A stretch of DNA of 64,000 nucleotides from Croceibacterium soli (GCF_009828065.1 NZ_WTYK01000001.1:248001-312000), one strand, 5' to 3'; counted from the first letter of the stretch, positions 51,240 through 63,347 are shown. The notes: generated by a model not told the origin, from the letters alone. Translations and numbers: made by a program.

Positions 51240-53024
51240 ATGTCCTTTTCAACACTCGCTCCGTTCCTCACCGCCGCCCTTGCCGAGCGCGGCTACGCGG
51301 AGCCGACGCCCGTGCAGGCCGCCGTGCTCGAGCCCGAGGCCGTGGGCCGCGACCTGATCGTCTCGGCGCAGACCGGATCGGGCAAGACCGTCGCCTTCGG
51401 CCTCGCCATGGCGCAGGATCTGCTGGGCGAAGCCGGTACGCTGGAACCGTCGGATTCGCCGCAGGCACTGGTGATCGCACCGACCCGTGAGCTTGCCCTT
51501 CAGGTCAGCCGTGAACTGACCTGGCTCTACGCCCAGGCCGGCGCGCGCATCGTCAGCTGCGTCGGCGGCATGGATCCTTCGAAGGAGCGCCGCAGCCTGG
51601 CACGCGGCGTGCACATCGTGGTCGGCACGCCCGGGCGCCTGCGCGACCATCTCGAACGCGGCGCGCTCGATCTCTCGGGCCTCAAGGTCGTCGTGCTCGA
51701 CGAAGCCGACGAGATGCTCGACATGGGCTTCCGCGAGGACCTCGAGGAAATCCTCGACGCCACCGGCGAAGCGCGCCGGACCCTCCTGTTCTCCGCCACG
51801 ATGCCGCGCCCGATCGTCAGCCTGGCCAAGCGCTACCAGCGCGACGCGCTGCGCATCGAAACCGTCGGCCAGGATCGCGGCCATGGCGACATCGCCTACC
51901 AGGCGATGACAGTGTCCCCGTCCGAAGTCGAAAACGCGGTGGTCAACCTGCTGCGCTTCCACGAAGCGGAGACCGCAATTCTGTTCTGCGCCACGCGCGA
52001 CAACGTCCGCCACCTCCACGCGACTTTGCACGAGCGCGGCTTCGCGGTCGTCGCATTGTCGGGCGAACACTCCCAGTCGGAACGCAACAGCGCCTTGCAG
52101 GCCCTGCGCGATCGCCGTGCACGGGTGTGCGTGGCGACCGACGTCGCCGCGCGCGGCATCGACTTGCCGAGCGTCAGCCTCGTGGTTCACGTCGAGATCC
52201 CGCGCGATGCCGAGACTATGCAGCACCGCTCTGGCCGCACCGGCCGCGCGGGCAAGAAGGGCACGGCCGTTCTCGTGGTGCCTTATCCGCGCCGCCGGCG
52301 GGTCGAGGGCATGCTCCGCGACGCCAAGATCAACGCGGAGTGGATTGCCGCGCCGACCCCGGAAACGATCCGTGCGCAGGACCGCGAGCGGCTGCTCGCC
52401 GCTCTGCTCCAGCCGATCGAGTTCGACGACGAAGACCGCGCGCTGGCACAGAAGCTGATGAGCGAGCGCAGTGCCGAGGACATCGCCGCGGCCCTGGTCC
52501 ACGTGCACCGCGCGGCGATGCCGCAGCCGGAAGAGCTGATCCCCAACACGCCCGAAGCCCGCGCCGCCGACAAGGAGCAGCGCCAGCGGCCCGGGTTCGA
52601 GGACACGGTGTGGTTCCGCCTCGGCGTGGGCCGCCGTCAGAACGCCGATCCGCGCTGGATCCTGCCGCTGCTGTGCCGCCGCGGCCACATCACCCGCAAC
52701 GAGATCGGCGCGATCCGCATCGGCGCCGACGAGACTTTCGTGGAGATCCCCCGCACTCTTGCCGCCAAGTTCAACGCGGCGGTCGAGCGCACGGCTGCTT
52801 CGGAAGATCCGGAAGACACTGTCGCGATCGAGCAGTCGGACAGCGGCCCGCGCGAGCAGGCGCGGGAGAACCGCAGGTCCTCAGGGCCGGGACGCGGACC
52901 GAAAGTCACGGTCAAACCGCACCGCAAGGGCGCGCCGAACAGCCGTCCGCGGCCGTCCGGCGACGGATCCGGCAAGCCGTTCAAGGCGAAGTTCAAGCCG
53001 AAGCCGAAGGGCCCGCGCAGTTGA
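51240..53024 (+). CDS. DEAD-box ATP-dependent RNA helicase with DbpA-type RNA-binding domain
   Basis: A 594-residue helicase for ribosome assembly or RNA decay. Motifs in order: AQTGSGKT (43-50), PTRELALQ, GTPGRL, DEAD in VVLDEADEMLDMGF, FSATMPR, FCATRDNVRHL, ATDVAARGIDLP and HRSGRTGRAGKKG. Residues about 455-520 (VWFRLGVGRRQNADPRWILPLLC onward) resemble the DbpA/CsdA RNA-binding fold, and the C-terminal 70 residues are basic and low-complexity (KPHRKGAPNSRPRP). A 173-base leader precedes the ATG. Alone in its transcription unit. Confidence 0.92.
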   Translation: MSFSTLAPFLTAALAERGYAEPTPVQAAVLEPEAVGRDLIVSAQTGSGKTVAFGLAMAQDLLGEAGTLEPSDSPQALVIAPTRELALQVSRELTWLYAQAGARIVSCVGGMDPSKERRSLARGVHIVVGTPGRLRDHLERGALDLSGLKVVVLDEADEMLDMGFREDLEEILDATGEARRTLLFSATMPRPIVSLAKRYQRDALRIETVGQDRGHGDIAYQAMTVSPSEVENAVVNLLRFHEAETAILFCATRDNVRHLHATLHERGFAVVALSGEHSQSERNSALQALRDRRARVCVATDVAARGIDLPSVSLVVHVEIPRDAETMQHRSGRTGRAGKKGTAVLVVPYPRRRRVEGMLRDAKINAEWIAAPTPETIRAQDRERLLAALLQPIEFDDEDRALAQKLMSERSAEDIAAALVHVHRAAMPQPEELIPNTPEARAADKEQRQRPGFEDTVWFRLGVGRRQNADPRWILPLLCRRGHITRNEIGAIRIGADETFVEIPRTLAAKFNAAVERTAASEDPEDTVAIEQSDSGPREQARENRRSSGPGRGPKVTVKPHRKGAPNSRPRPSGDGSGKPFKAKFKPKPKGPRS

Positions 53025-53336
53025 TGCGATTTGAAAAATCTCCCCCTGCAAGGGGAGGTGGCAGCCCGTAGGGCTGACGGAGGGGTGTCACCGCTAGCGT
53101 TGACACCCCTCCACCACCGCCTTCGGCGGCGGTCCCCCTCCCCCTCCGGGGGAGGATTTCTCTGGTCGAGACGAGCCCTTGAAAATCCTCTCCCTCTGGG
53201 GGAGGGGAACCGCCGAAGGCGGTGGAGAGGGCTGGCCTGGACGGCCGGTTGAGCCAGGCCGAGCCCCCTCCGTCCGCGCTTCGCGCTGCCACCGCCCCCC
53301 AAAGGGGGTGGATTATGGGGCGCTTCGAAAAGACGG
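53025..53336. repeat. Intergenic inverted repeats, family C copies 2 and 3
   Basis: The 312-base gap between the helicase and dxs genes holds no gene. Positions 53040-53160 match the family C unit at 48236 (CCTGCAAGGGGAGGTGGCAG, GGAGGGGTG mirrored by CACCCCTCC). A diverged second unit spans about 53188-53305 with CCGCCGAAGGCGG and CCCCCCAAAGGGGG palindromes. The gap separates two convergent genes, so these may end transcription. Confidence 0.72.
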
Positions 53337-55259
53337 CTAAGCGCGGATCTCTTCGACCCCTGCACTGTTGTGCCGCAGCGCCGACAGCACAGTGTCCACG
53401 ATGTGCGGGGCGTTCAGGCGCGCCTCGTCGTACTGCTTCTCGGGTGCGTCGTGGTCCTGGAACAGATCCGGCAGGCGCATGGTGCGGATCTTGAGCCCGC
53501 CGTCGGTCAGCCCTTCGTCGCTCGCCAGCGTGAGCACGTGCGCGCCGAGGCCGCCGATCGCGCCTTCCTCCACCGTCACGAGCACTTCGTGCGTGGTCAT
53601 CAGCTTGCGGATCAGTTCGCTGTCGAGCGGCTTGGCGAAGCGCAAGTCGGCAACCGTGGTCGAAAGGCCTTTCGCCTCGAGCTGGTCAGCCGCCTTGAGG
53701 GCTTCGCCCAGGCGCGTGCCGAGCGAGAGGATCGCCACCTTGTTGCCCTGGCGGACGATGCGGCCCTTGCCGATCTCGAGTCGCTCGGGAACCTCAGGCA
53801 GCGGCACGCCGACTCCGGCCCCGCGCGGATAGCGGAAGGCGATCGGCCCTTCGTCGTGCAGGGCGGCGGTGTAGGTCATGTGAACCAGCTCGGCTTCGTC
53901 CGCCGCGGCCATGACCACGAAGTTGGGCAGGGTGGCGAGGTAGGTCACGTCGAAGCTGCCGGCGTGGGTCGCCCCGTCGGCGCCGACGAGCCCGGCGCGG
54001 TCGATCGCGAAGCGGACCGGCAGGTTCTGGATCGCAACATCGTGCACCACCTGGTCGAACGCGCGCTGCAGGAACGTGGAATAGATCGCACAGAACGGCC
54101 GCATGCCCTGGGCCGCGAGGCCGGCGGCGAACGTCACCCCATGCTGCTCCGCGATGCCGACGTCGAACGCACGGTCGGGGTGCGCCTTGGCGAACCGGTC
54201 GACGCCGGTGCCGCTCGGCATCGCGGCGGTGATGGCGCAGATGCGCTCGTCCGTGTCAGCGAGCTTCGCCAGGGTGTCGCCGAACACGTTCTGGTACGCG
54301 GGCGGTCCGCCGGCGCTCTTCTTCTGCTCGCCGGTGATGACGTCGAAGGTCTGCACGCCGTGGTACTTGTCGGCGCTGTTCTCGGCCGGGGCGTAGCCTT
54401 TGCCCTTCTTGGTGACGACGTGGACCAGGATCGGGCCCTGCTCGCTGTCGCGCACGTTCTCCAGCACCGGGATCAGGTGGTCCAGGTTATGCCCGTCGAT
54501 CGGGCCGACGTAGTAGAAGCCGAGCTCTTCGAACAGCGTCCCGCCGGTGACCATGCCGCGGGTGAACTCCTCAGCCTTCTCGAGGCTCAAATGCACCCGG
54601 CGGGAGAACTTGCGCGTCAGGCGGCTGGCGAGGTTCCTGAGGCCCAGGTACTCGCTGCTCGAGACCATCCGCGCCAGATAGGCGGAAAGCCCGCCGACCG
54701 GCGGGGCGATCGACATGTCGTTGTCGTTGAGAATCACGATCAGCCGGTTGCCGGCCTGTTCGGCGTTGTTCATCGCCTCGTAGGCCATGCCGGCGCTCAT
54801 CGCACCGTCGCCGATCACCGCGATGGCCTTACCCGGCTGTCCCTGGAGCTTGTTGGCCACAGCGAAGCCGAGCGCGGCGCTGATCGAGGTCGAGGAGTGC
54901 GCCGCGCCGAACGGATCGTACTCGCTCTCGCTCCGCTTGGTGAAGCCGCTGAGGCCGCCGGCCTGGCGCAGCGTGCGGATCCGGTCGCGCCGGCCGGTGA
55001 TGATCTTGTGCGGATAGGCTTGGTGGCCGACGTCCCACACCACGCGGTCGCGCGGCGTGTCGAAGACATAGTGCAGCGCCACCGTCAGCTCGACGACGCC
55101 GAGGCCGGACCCGAGATGGCCGCCGGTGCTGCCGACGGCGTCGATCATCTCCTTGCGCAGTTCGTCGGACAGCTGGCGCAGCTGGCCCGGCTGGAGCTTA
55201 CGCAGATCGGCGGGGATATCGACCGTATCGAGCAACGGGGTATGGGGGCGCGACGTCAT
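53337..55259 (-). CDS. dxs: 1-Deoxy-D-xylulose-5-phosphate synthase
   Basis: A 640-residue thiamine-diphosphate enzyme that condenses pyruvate with glyceraldehyde 3-phosphate, the first step of the MEP isoprenoid pathway. [23 protein letters not shown], the TPP-binding [17 protein letters not shown] with [15 protein letters not shown], and [17 protein letters not shown] are in the first half. [12 protein letters not shown] (catalytic Glu) and [18 protein letters not shown] follow. Length is normal. It is followed on the same strand by no close partner; the Zur-like gene lies 86 bases upstream. Confidence 0.96.
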   Translation of the reverse strand: MTSRPHTPLLDTVDIPADLRKLQPGQLRQLSDELRKEMIDAVGSTGGHLGSGLGVVELTVALHYVFDTPRDRVVWDVGHQAYPHKIITGRRDRIRTLRQAGGLSGFTKRSESEYDPFGAAHSSTSISAALGFAVANKLQGQPGKAIAVIGDGAMSAGMAYEAMNNAEQAGNRLIVILNDNDMSIAPPVGGLSAYLARMVSSSEYLGLRNLASRLTRKFSRRVHLSLEKAEEFTRGMVTGGTLFEELGFYYVGPIDGHNLDHLIPVLENVRDSEQGPILVHVVTKKGKGYAPAENSADKYHGVQTFDVITGEQKKSAGGPPAYQNVFGDTLAKLADTDERICAITAAMPSGTGVDRFAKAHPDRAFDVGIAEQHGVTFAAGLAAQGMRPFCAIYSTFLQRAFDQVVHDVAIQNLPVRFAIDRAGLVGADGATHAGSFDVTYLATLPNFVVMAAADEAELVHMTYTAALHDEGPIAFRYPRGAGVGVPLPEVPERLEIGKGRIVRQGNKVAILSLGTRLGEALKAADQLEAKGLSTTVADLRFAKPLDSELIRKLMTTHEVLVTVEEGAIGGLGAHVLTLASDEGLTDGGLKIRTMRLPDLFQDHDAPEKQYDEARLNAPHIVDTVLSALRHNSAGVEEIRA

Positions 55260-55345
55260 GTCAGTGGCTTACACTTGCAAGGCTGGTGTGTCGATGAACG
55301 GTGGGTGACGTTGTTCTGAGCAATTGGTGAGCAGGCTCAGCCCGC

Positions 55346-55810
55346 TCAGCCGGCGCACTCGTTGCACAGGCCGCGCAGCTCGACCACCGGGCGCACGTCG
55401 GCGAACCCGTTGCGGCGTCCGGCCTCGCGCAGGGCGCTCGTCAAGGCATCGTCGTCGAGGTGAGTCGCCTGGCCGCAATCGTCGCAGATCAGGAAGATGC
55501 AGTCGTGCTGGCAGCCGGGATGAGTGTTCGCCAGATAGGCGTTGGCGCTCTCGATCCGATTGGCAAGATTGGTCCGCACGAACAGGTCGAGGATGCGGTA
55601 GACGCTGTTCGCCGCCACCCGCTTGCCGCGCCGCCTGCCGAGTTCCTCGGCGACATCGTAGGCCGAAGCGGGGCGCTCCTGGTCGGCCAGGGCTTCGAAC
55701 ACGTCGGCGCGCATCTGCGTCCATTGCTCGCCGGCGGCGGTGAGCACGCTTTCGGCTTCGGAAACGAGCTTCTGGCCCGAGTGTTCGTGATGGTGATGAT
55801 GCGCCGCCAT
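55346..55810 (-). CDS. Fur family regulator, Zur-like
   Basis: A 154-residue Fur-superfamily repressor with a His-rich start (AAHHHHHEHSG). The winged helix covers DVFEALADQERPASAYDVAEELGRRRGKRVAANSVYRILDLF. The structural-zinc cysteines are in FLICDDCGQATHL and GLCNECAG, and HPGCQHDC supplies His/Cys ligands at the sensing region. This arrangement fits Zur more than Fur, so zinc-dependent repression of zinc-uptake genes is likely. The His-rich N-terminus may bind extra metal. None of its expected targets (znu genes) is in view. Confidence 0.85.
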   Translation of the reverse strand: MAAHHHHHEHSGQKLVSEAESVLTAAGEQWTQMRADVFEALADQERPASAYDVAEELGRRRGKRVAANSVYRILDLFVRTNLANRIESANAYLANTHPGCQHDCIFLICDDCGQATHLDDDALTSALREAGRRNGFADVRPVVELRGLCNECAG

Positions 55811-55845
55811 GGCGCCGATATAGGGATCTTGGGACCCGTCGGCAA

Positions 55846-56520
55846 TCAGCCGGTCTGGAAGCTGGCGCGGTAGAGCGAGGGATAAAGCTTCTTCAGCCCG
55901 GCGACCTTCGGCGCGTCCCAGCGCTTGATGTAGCCGTGGTTGGGGTTCTTCTTCGCGAAATCCTGGTGATAGGCTTCAGCCGGATAGAAAGTCTTCGCGG
56001 CCTCGATCCCGGTGACGATCGGCCTGTCCCACACGCCGCTCGCCTTCATCTTGGCAAGGTAAGCGCTGGCGACCGCGCGCTGCTCGGCGGACAGGGGGAT
56101 CAGCGCGGCATTGTATTGCGGCCCCACGTCGGGACCCTGGCGGTTCTTGAGCGTGGGGTCTGCGACCACCGAGAAGAACACCCGCAGAAGCTGGTCGTAA
56201 CGCACGACGGCAGGGTCGTAGACCACTTTGACCGCTTCGACGTGGTCGGTGATGCCGGAGGAGACCAGATCGTACTTCGCCTGGCCCTTGGTCCCGCCGT
56301 GGTAACCGGCAACGGCGCTCTTCACGCCCTTCATGTGGCTGAACACCGCCTCGACGCCCCAGAAGCAGCCCCCGGCGAAGATCGCTGTCTTCAGGCCGGG
56401 GCCTTCCTTGGCGACGCGCTCCGCCGCGGGCGCCCGGTAAATGCTTTCGGCGGCAATGGCCGGGCTCTGGCAGGCGCTTGCGGCCAGTGCCGCGGCGGCG
56501 AGCAGGAGTTTGAGTCTCAT
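55846..56520 (-). CDS. msrA: Peptide methionine-S-sulfoxide reductase with export signal
   Basis: A 224-residue MsrA starting at ATG 56520. An N-terminal hydrophobic segment (LLLAAAALAASACQS) ends in a possible lipobox with Cys17, so the enzyme is probably periplasmic or membrane-anchored. The catalytic motif is AGGCFWGVEAVF (Cys52), followed by GYHGGTKGQAKYDLVSSGITDHVEAVKVVYDP and GPQYNAALI. It repairs methionine-S-sulfoxide in envelope proteins. No resolving Cys is obvious near the C-terminus. Confidence 0.92.
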   Translation of the reverse strand: MRLKLLLAAAALAASACQSPAIAAESIYRAPAAERVAKEGPGLKTAIFAGGCFWGVEAVFSHMKGVKSAVAGYHGGTKGQAKYDLVSSGITDHVEAVKVVYDPAVVRYDQLLRVFFSVVADPTLKNRQGPDVGPQYNAALIPLSAEQRAVASAYLAKMKASGVWDRPIVTGIEAAKTFYPAEAYHQDFAKKNPNHGYIKRWDAPKVAGLKKLYPSLYRASFQTG

Positions 56521-56527
56521 GGACCCG

Positions 56528-56626
56528 TTATAACACCTGCGGGACGATTTGCGCACCCAGGGCCAGCGCGGTGATCCCGAAGCCCAGGAAGAAGGCGCGG
56601 TAGAGATCCGGTTTGAACAGGCCCAT
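56528..56626 (-). CDS. Tiny membrane peptide (32 aa)
   Basis: A 32-residue frame starting at ATG 56626: MGLFKPDLYRAFFLGFGITA, then LALGAQIVPQVL. One hydrophobic helix follows a short basic-aromatic start. I recall FKPDLYR-starting miniproteins of this size in other sphingomonads, so it is probably real although the ribosome binding site is weak. It ends just before the msrA start. Function unknown. Confidence 0.55.
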   Translation of the reverse strand: MGLFKPDLYRAFFLGFGITALALGAQIVPQVL

Positions 56627-56780
56627 TGTTACGATCTTTCTGGTCGTGGCGGTTTGTACGCTCCCGGTTAGCGAGCGGCGGGTTGCGATATGTTGAAGTG
56701 CCCGTTCATCCAAGCGTCAGCCACGATGAACCGCGCCGCGCATGAGACGAGAAGATTGCAGGGGCGATTTCCGCGGTGGT

Positions 56781-58403
<1,623 letters not shown>

Positions 58404-58411
58404 TGTAGAAT

Positions 58412-60286
58412 TCAGCCTATCTTCTTGAGCAGCCAGGAGAAGCTTCCCCCGCCGCGGGATTCCATGCCTTCGATCACCAGTTGCTGCACCGGTTGCGGCC
58501 TGCCGTCGCCATCGACCCACAGGCTCTCCTCTATGCCGACGTCGCCGGACAGGGAAAGGAACTGCCAATAGCTGCCGTCGGGCATCGACAGGTGCACGCC
58601 ACGCTTGTTCTCGGTCAGTGCGGTATCGATGCGCGGCCCGAGATGGAAGCGGATCGCGCAGGGGATCTTGCCGCGCTTGCCCTTGCGCCCGGATGGGACC
58701 AGCAAGTCCTCGCCGCGCAACTCGCTGCCGTCGTCGCGCAGGACCAGGATGCGGCGGTGGATCAGGCCGAAGCGCGTGGCATAGCCGTCGTGGCTTGCTT
58801 CGAGGCGGGTGGCGGTGCCCTGGCCACTTTCGACCAGCCGCCGGTCGACCTCGACCTCGCCCACGCCGCTGCCGAGCTTGCCGTTGATCAGCACCGCGGT
58901 CGAATTGGCGTCGCCCAGCACCAGCGTCGAATGGGCCGCGGTTGCGCGCAGGCCCTGCTCGATGCGCAGCGGCACCTGCCCGCCGGCGGAAGCGGCCCCT
59001 CCGCAGTTGACGACGATCCGTTGGTTCCCGTGGGAAAACTCGAACGCCAGGGTAGAGGCGCAGCCATGCCGGGAATGGCGTGCCAGCGGCGGCGGGGCGG
59101 CGTCGAACTGGAGCACCGCTCGGCCGGCGGAAACGCGCTGGTAGCCCCATTGCCGCGCGTCCCGCAGCGGGCGGGCGCGCACGCCGCTTGCCTTGATCAG
59201 CGCCGAAAGCTTCTCGCCCGAAACCGCGCCGGACCCCTGCCAGCTGCCGAGCGCGCCATCGGCATGGATGAGGCCGAGGAGCGGCGGGACGAGCATGCGC
59301 TGCATCGTCGCGATCGCCTGCGGGGGCTCACGCCGGAGCGCGCGGTAGCAGGCGCCGAGCTGGGTCAGCAGCGCGATGGCGTCCATCTGGTCGATCGGGC
59401 TGCGCGAGAGCACGCCGCCATCGTCACCGACCAGCTCGCCCAGAGCGCGGACCAGCCCTGCTTCGCCGAACAGCCGGCGCGGCTTGCCTTCCGGCAGCAG
59501 CAGCCCAGCGGCGACGATGGCGCACCAGCCGGAGACTTCGGCCAGGCGATCCTCCGCCTTACCGACATTGCGGTCGAGCCAGCGGGCCGTTTCGACGAGC
59601 GCCGCCAGGGTGCGGCTGCGCAAGCTCTTGTCGCTGCCCGACAGCAGCAGCGGTGCATGGACCAGCCAGCTCAGCACGCGCTGCCCGGCATGCCCGACCT
59701 TCCAGGCCGGTCCTTTGCCGGGATGAGGGTTGGCCTCCAGCCAGGCGGCGAGCACGCGCTCGGCCGTGTGCGTGCATTGCTGGCGCGGGGCGCAAGCGTC
59801 GAGATCGGCCAACCAGGTGAAAGCATGGATCGTCCGCTCGAACGGCGGCGTCATTCGCGCGACCGGCGAGAAGTCCATCTGCGCGATCGGCGCCTTGACG
59901 CCGTTGATCAGGAAGTGCCCCGCACGCAGCGCCGTCCCGCCGACCCGGTCGCCCGGCAAGGGGTTCTCGACCGTGGCGAGCAGCCGCGGCGAGGGGCGCC
60001 TGCGAAACGGGGCGACGAGCGCCGGCCCGGGCACTCCGAGGCGGTAGGCCAGCCGCACCAGCCGCTCTCCCGCCGTCGTCTCCGGCGGCGAGAAGTCGCT
60101 CAGCACGAGTGCCCGGCCCGGCTCGATCAGCTTGCCGGCGGACTTGTCCTCGTCGGGTCGTGCAGAGCCGGAGGCCAGCGGTTCCTCCGCGTTCTGCCGG
60201 AGCGGGATCGCCATGGCGCTGCCGTGGTCTTCCTCGTGCGGCGTACCCTCCAGCGCGAGCCGCGAAGGAAGGACCGCGCCGCTCAC
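58412..60286 (-). CDS. Heparinase II/III family protein
   Basis: About 624 residues from GTG 60286, which overlaps the rpe stop (GTGA); ATG 60214 is an alternative without a good ribosome binding site. The N-terminal alpha/alpha-toroid includes [24 protein letters not shown] and [19 protein letters not shown]. The C-terminal beta-sandwich has [49 protein letters not shown] and [10 protein letters not shown]. The family contains uronate-polymer lyases, but the alphaproteobacterial form beside purH has no assigned substrate. No signal peptide is seen. Confidence 0.83.
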   Translation of the reverse strand: MSGAVLPSRLALEGTPHEEDHGSAMAIPLRQNAEEPLASGSARPDEDKSAGKLIEPGRALVLSDFSPPETTAGERLVRLAYRLGVPGPALVAPFRRRPSPRLLATVENPLPGDRVGGTALRAGHFLINGVKAPIAQMDFSPVARMTPPFERTIHAFTWLADLDACAPRQQCTHTAERVLAAWLEANPHPGKGPAWKVGHAGQRVLSWLVHAPLLLSGSDKSLRSRTLAALVETARWLDRNVGKAEDRLAEVSGWCAIVAAGLLLPEGKPRRLFGEAGLVRALGELVGDDGGVLSRSPIDQMDAIALLTQLGACYRALRREPPQAIATMQRMLVPPLLGLIHADGALGSWQGSGAVSGEKLSALIKASGVRARPLRDARQWGYQRVSAGRAVLQFDAAPPPLARHSRHGCASTLAFEFSHGNQRIVVNCGGAASAGGQVPLRIEQGLRATAAHSTLVLGDANSTAVLINGKLGSGVGEVEVDRRLVESGQGTATRLEASHDGYATRFGLIHRRILVLRDDGSELRGEDLLVPSGRKGKRGKIPCAIRFHLGPRIDTALTENKRGVHLSMPDGSYWQFLSLSGDVGIEESLWVDGDGRPQPVQQLVIEGMESRGGGSFSWLLKKIG

Positions 60287-60948
60287 GCAGGCCGGGCCTT
60301 GAGCGCGGCGATGTTCGCCGCATAGGCCGCCGGCCCGCCCCTGAACGTGGCCGATCCGGCCACGAGCACGTCCGCCCCGGCTTCCACGCACTGCCGTGCC
60401 TGTTCGGCATTGATCCCGCCGTCAACTTCGAGCCGGATATCGCGGCCCGCCTTGTCGATCATCTTGCGGACGGCCTCGATCTTCTTGAGCTGGCTGGGGA
60501 TGAAGCTCTGGCCGCCGAACCCGGGATTGACGCTCATCACCAGCACCAGGTCGATCTCGTCGATCAGGTAGTCGAGCATCTTGGCCGGCGTTCCGGGGTT
60601 GAGCGAGACGCCGGCTTGCTTGCCGAGCGCCTTGATTGCCTGGATCGTGCGGTGGATGTGCGGTCCGGCCTCCGGATGCACGGTGATGATGTCGGCCCCG
60701 GCTTCGGCGAACTGCTCCAGCCACTGGTCCACCGGGCTGACCATCAGGTGCACGTCGAACGGCTTGGCCGTGTGCGGGCGCAAGGCCTTCACCACTGCCG
60801 GGCCGATCGTCAGGTTGGGCACGTAGTGCCCATCCATCACGTCGATATGGATCCAGTCGGCGCCCGCCGCGTCGATCGCGCGCACCTCTTCGCCGAGCCG
60901 GGCGAAGTCGGCCGAGAGGATCGAGGGCGAGATGAGCGGTTCGGGCAT
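60283..60948 (-). CDS. rpe: Ribulose-phosphate 3-epimerase
   Basis: A 221-residue TIM-barrel enzyme interconverting ribulose 5-phosphate and xylulose 5-phosphate. [45 protein letters not shown] carries the catalytic Asp and metal ligands, [27 protein letters not shown] follows, and [24 protein letters not shown] and [11 protein letters not shown] provide the second catalytic Asp. Length and motifs are complete. It overlaps the heparinase gene by four bases. Confidence 0.96.
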   Translation of the reverse strand: MPEPLISPSILSADFARLGEEVRAIDAAGADWIHIDVMDGHYVPNLTIGPAVVKALRPHTAKPFDVHLMVSPVDQWLEQFAEAGADIITVHPEAGPHIHRTIQAIKALGKQAGVSLNPGTPAKMLDYLIDEIDLVLVMSVNPGFGGQSFIPSQLKKIEAVRKMIDKAGRDIRLEVDGGINAEQARQCVEAGADVLVAGSATFRGGPAAYAANIAALKARPA

Positions 60949-61198
60949 CGCAGCACTTTTGCCCTAGGCCCCCGTGCAGGGGCGGACAAGCGCGCGCGCA
61001 GGGATTTTCCACACTGCCCGCGCGCGGGACAGGCGCGCACCCGCCGACCGATCTTGACCCGGGGCTTACGGAAGGGTTCACTAGACATTCAGCGCAATTT
61101 TATAACAAGCGCCGCAACAGGCGGGCCCCCTTCTTCGAAGCGAACAACGGGCGTACAAACGCCGGAGGCCTGCTGGCAGAAAGACGGAGCATCCACGA

Positions 61199-61702
61199 AT
61201 GACCCATCGAAACGCCTTTCGCAGCGCAGCGGCCGCTCTGGGCCTGGCCGCGCTGGCCGGAGCCGGGCTCACCGCGTCCGCACACGCACAGTACCGCAAC
61301 AAGATCGGCAACGATCTATCGCGCTGTTCCGGCTCCGGCCCGGCGGTCAAGGTCAACATCAGCGGCATCACCCCGGCCCGGGGGACACTGCGCGTCCAGC
61401 TCTATCGCGGCACCGCCGCCGACTGGCTGGAGAAAGGCCGCTGGATCAACCGGATCGAAGTGCCCGCCCGCGGCGGGTCGGCCACGGTGTGCATGCCGGT
61501 GCCGCAGGCCGGCACTTACGGCATAGCCGTGCGCCACGACGTCAACGGGAATGGCGACAGCGATCTGCGCAGCGATGGCGGCGGCATGTCGAACAACCCG
61601 TCGATCAACATCTTCAACCTCGGCAAGCCGAGCTACAAGAAGACCGCCTTCGAAGTCGGCAACGGGGTCAAGACGATCTCGATCGCGATGAAGTACTTCT
61701 AG
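61199..61702 (+). CDS. Secreted DUF2141 domain protein
   Basis: A 167-residue exported protein. The signal peptide (about 1-30) ends ASAHAQ. The DUF2141 pattern is clear: VKVNISGITPARGTLRVQLYRG, TVCMPVPQAGTYGIAVRHDVNGNGDSDLRSDGGGMSNNPS and FEVGNGVKTISIAMKYF. The NGNGDSD segment resembles a metal-binding loop. Function of the family is unknown. It stands alone, and its stop overlaps the convergent nucleotidyltransferase gene by four bases. Confidence 0.87.
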   Translation: MTHRNAFRSAAAALGLAALAGAGLTASAHAQYRNKIGNDLSRCSGSGPAVKVNISGITPARGTLRVQLYRGTAADWLEKGRWINRIEVPARGGSATVCMPVPQAGTYGIAVRHDVNGNGDSDLRSDGGGMSNNPSINIFNLGKPSYKKTAFEVGNGVKTISIAMKYF

Positions 61703-62454
61703 GCTTCGCGGCCGGCGAGCTTCCGCACCAGCGCCAGGTCTGCCGGCGTATCGACGTCGACGGCCGCGCGTCCGTCGCTCGCCGGCACGAGCGCCGCGGT
61801 TATGCCGAGGTTGCCGCCCAGCCTGGCGATCGCCTCCGCCAGCGTCAGCTTGCCGCGCCAGTAGCTCCACAGCGTTCCGATCCCGAGCCGCCGCGCGATC
61901 CGCCAGGGCCGCTTGCGGTCGGCCTCGACCTGCTTCCAGGCGGCGATCGCCTGGCTCCCGCCGGGGGTCGCCAGCAGGAACAGGTTGCAGCCGGACCACT
62001 GCCCGTCGGCGAAGCTCAGCCAGGTGCGGCGGGTGCCGGGCGCGGCCCGCTCGACCAGGTCGCGGCGGGCGAGCATAAGCGAGACATCGGTCCTCGCCGG
62101 CGTCCCGGCGATCATGTTGCGAAGCCATGCCGCATCGAGCAGCGCATGGTCGGCAGTGGTCACCAGCAGCGGCGCGCCGAACCGCTCGAAGGCTAGCGCG
62201 ACGCTTTCGCTCGGGCCTTGCGCGGTGGGCAGGAGAATGGCGCCGAGCCGCCGCGCTTCGGCTTCTACCGCCGGATGGTTGGCAGAGACGGCGATCCGCG
62301 CAGCACCCGCTGCTTCAAGCGCCCGCACGACTCGCTCGAGCAGCGTTTGGCCTGAGACCGTGGCCAGGGCCTTGTGCGGCACGCCTTCAGCGTCCGCGAC
62401 CGGATCGGCTGCTTCGGGCCGCGAACCGGCGAGCACGAGCGCGGTGAGGCTCAT
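61699..62454 (-). CDS. Nucleotidyltransferase family protein (NTP_transf_3-like)
   Basis: A 251-residue protein of the MobA/GlmU-like nucleotidyltransferase fold. TALVLAGSRPEAADP is a variant of the LAGG/SxR nucleotide loop, VPHKALATVSGQTLLERVVRAL provides the conserved Lys, and LLVTTADHALLDAAWL supplies the metal-binding Asp. DVDTPADLAL near the C-terminus is the common second Asp motif. It is last in a three-gene module whose starts overlap preceding stops. Reaction: probably attaches a nucleotide to a phosphorylated compound; substrate unknown. Confidence 0.8.
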   Translation of the reverse strand: MSLTALVLAGSRPEAADPVADAEGVPHKALATVSGQTLLERVVRALEAAGAARIAVSANHPAVEAEARRLGAILLPTAQGPSESVALAFERFGAPLLVTTADHALLDAAWLRNMIAGTPARTDVSLMLARRDLVERAAPGTRRTWLSFADGQWSGCNLFLLATPGGSQAIAAWKQVEADRKRPWRIARRLGIGTLWSYWRGKLTLAEAIARLGGNLGITAALVPASDGRAAVDVDTPADLALVRKLAGREA

Positions 62455-63347
62455 CGCGCCGCCTTGCGCTCGCGCCAGACGCGCCACAGCACGCCCGGGG
62501 CGGCCAGCACGGGGTGTTTCTCGCGCCACGGCGTCAGTTCTACGCGCACGCCGGTGTGACGCTCCACTTTCCACGCGGCGTAGCGCGCCGCACCCTCGAA
62601 AGTGCCCGCCGCCCGGACCAGGCGCGCGGTGTTGAGCAGCTTGCCGACCCGTCGACGCCGTCGCCACCAAGCCAGGATCCGCCGCCGCTCCGCCGCCGGC
62701 ATACGCGGGGCCAGGGCCGCCCCGTCTTCGCCGAAGGGCACGCCCGCCGAACCCAGCGCGGCGCGCAGCAGGCCGGCGAAATGCTCGCGGTTCACGTCGA
62801 GGATCGCGTTCTCGCGCCCCGCCTTCTCCACTCGCAACTCGGCCCGATAGGTCGCGCGGAACAGCGCCCGCCAGAACTCCTCAGCAGGGCCTCTCTCCGG
62901 GCCGAGCGCCACGGCGAGCCGCGCGGCGGTACGCGCCGCCGAGGCGACCGCCTCGCTCACGGCTCCGCGCGAGGCCTCGTCGCGAGCCCAGACCAGTGCG
63001 CTCGGCTGTACGAAACGCGCCCAGATCGTCGTGTCGAGCGTGTCTCCGGCGGCGGCTTCGGCGAACTTGGCCAGCGTCATCGTCGCGATCTTCGCCCGCA
63101 GCGTTTCGCCGTTCGCCTGCCACTCGCGGTACGATACGCGCGGCCACATGCCTTTCTCCGGAGTTCCCGGCAGGAGCAGGTAGTAGTCCAGCACGCCTTC
63201 GAGCGAGCCGGTGCGCAAGTTGGAGCCGTAGAACAGCACCGCCAGGGCGCCGGCTTCCTCGCCCAGCAAACGAGCCTGCGCGGCCACGGCCGGATGGACT
63301 TCGCGCGCCAGCATGGCCGCGATGCGCTGCTCGAGCGGCGCGCTCAC
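62451..63347 (-). CDS. Protein of unknown function in the lipid-kinase module (GTG start)
   Basis: A 298-residue protein starting at GTG 63347 within the kinase stop (GTGA). EAGALAVLFYGSNLRTGSLEGVLDYYLLLPG near the start resembles a minimal nucleotidyltransferase (GS-x-D/E) fold, and a basic middle (RRRILAWWRRRRRVGKLLNTARL) could contact membrane phosphates. No signal peptide or clear helix. It overlaps the nucleotidyltransferase gene by four bases, so the three proteins probably act in one pathway. I do not recognise the family with certainty. Confidence 0.65.
   Translation of the reverse strand: MSAPLEQRIAAMLAREVHPAVAAQARLLGEEAGALAVLFYGSNLRTGSLEGVLDYYLLLPGTPEKGMWPRVSYREWQANGETLRAKIATMTLAKFAEAAAGDTLDTTIWARFVQPSALVWARDEASRGAVSEAVASAARTAARLAVALGPERGPAEEFWRALFRATYRAELRVEKAGRENAILDVNREHFAGLLRAALGSAGVPFGEDGAALAPRMPAAERRRILAWWRRRRRVGKLLNTARLVRAAGTFEGAARYAAWKVERHTGVRVELTPWREKHPVLAAPGVLWRVWRERKAAR

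Noticed and set aside
53370-55319. Plus-strand frame of 649 codons opposite dxs
   Set aside because: The minus strand encodes an intact dxs with all motifs; the antisense translation has no recognisable domain.
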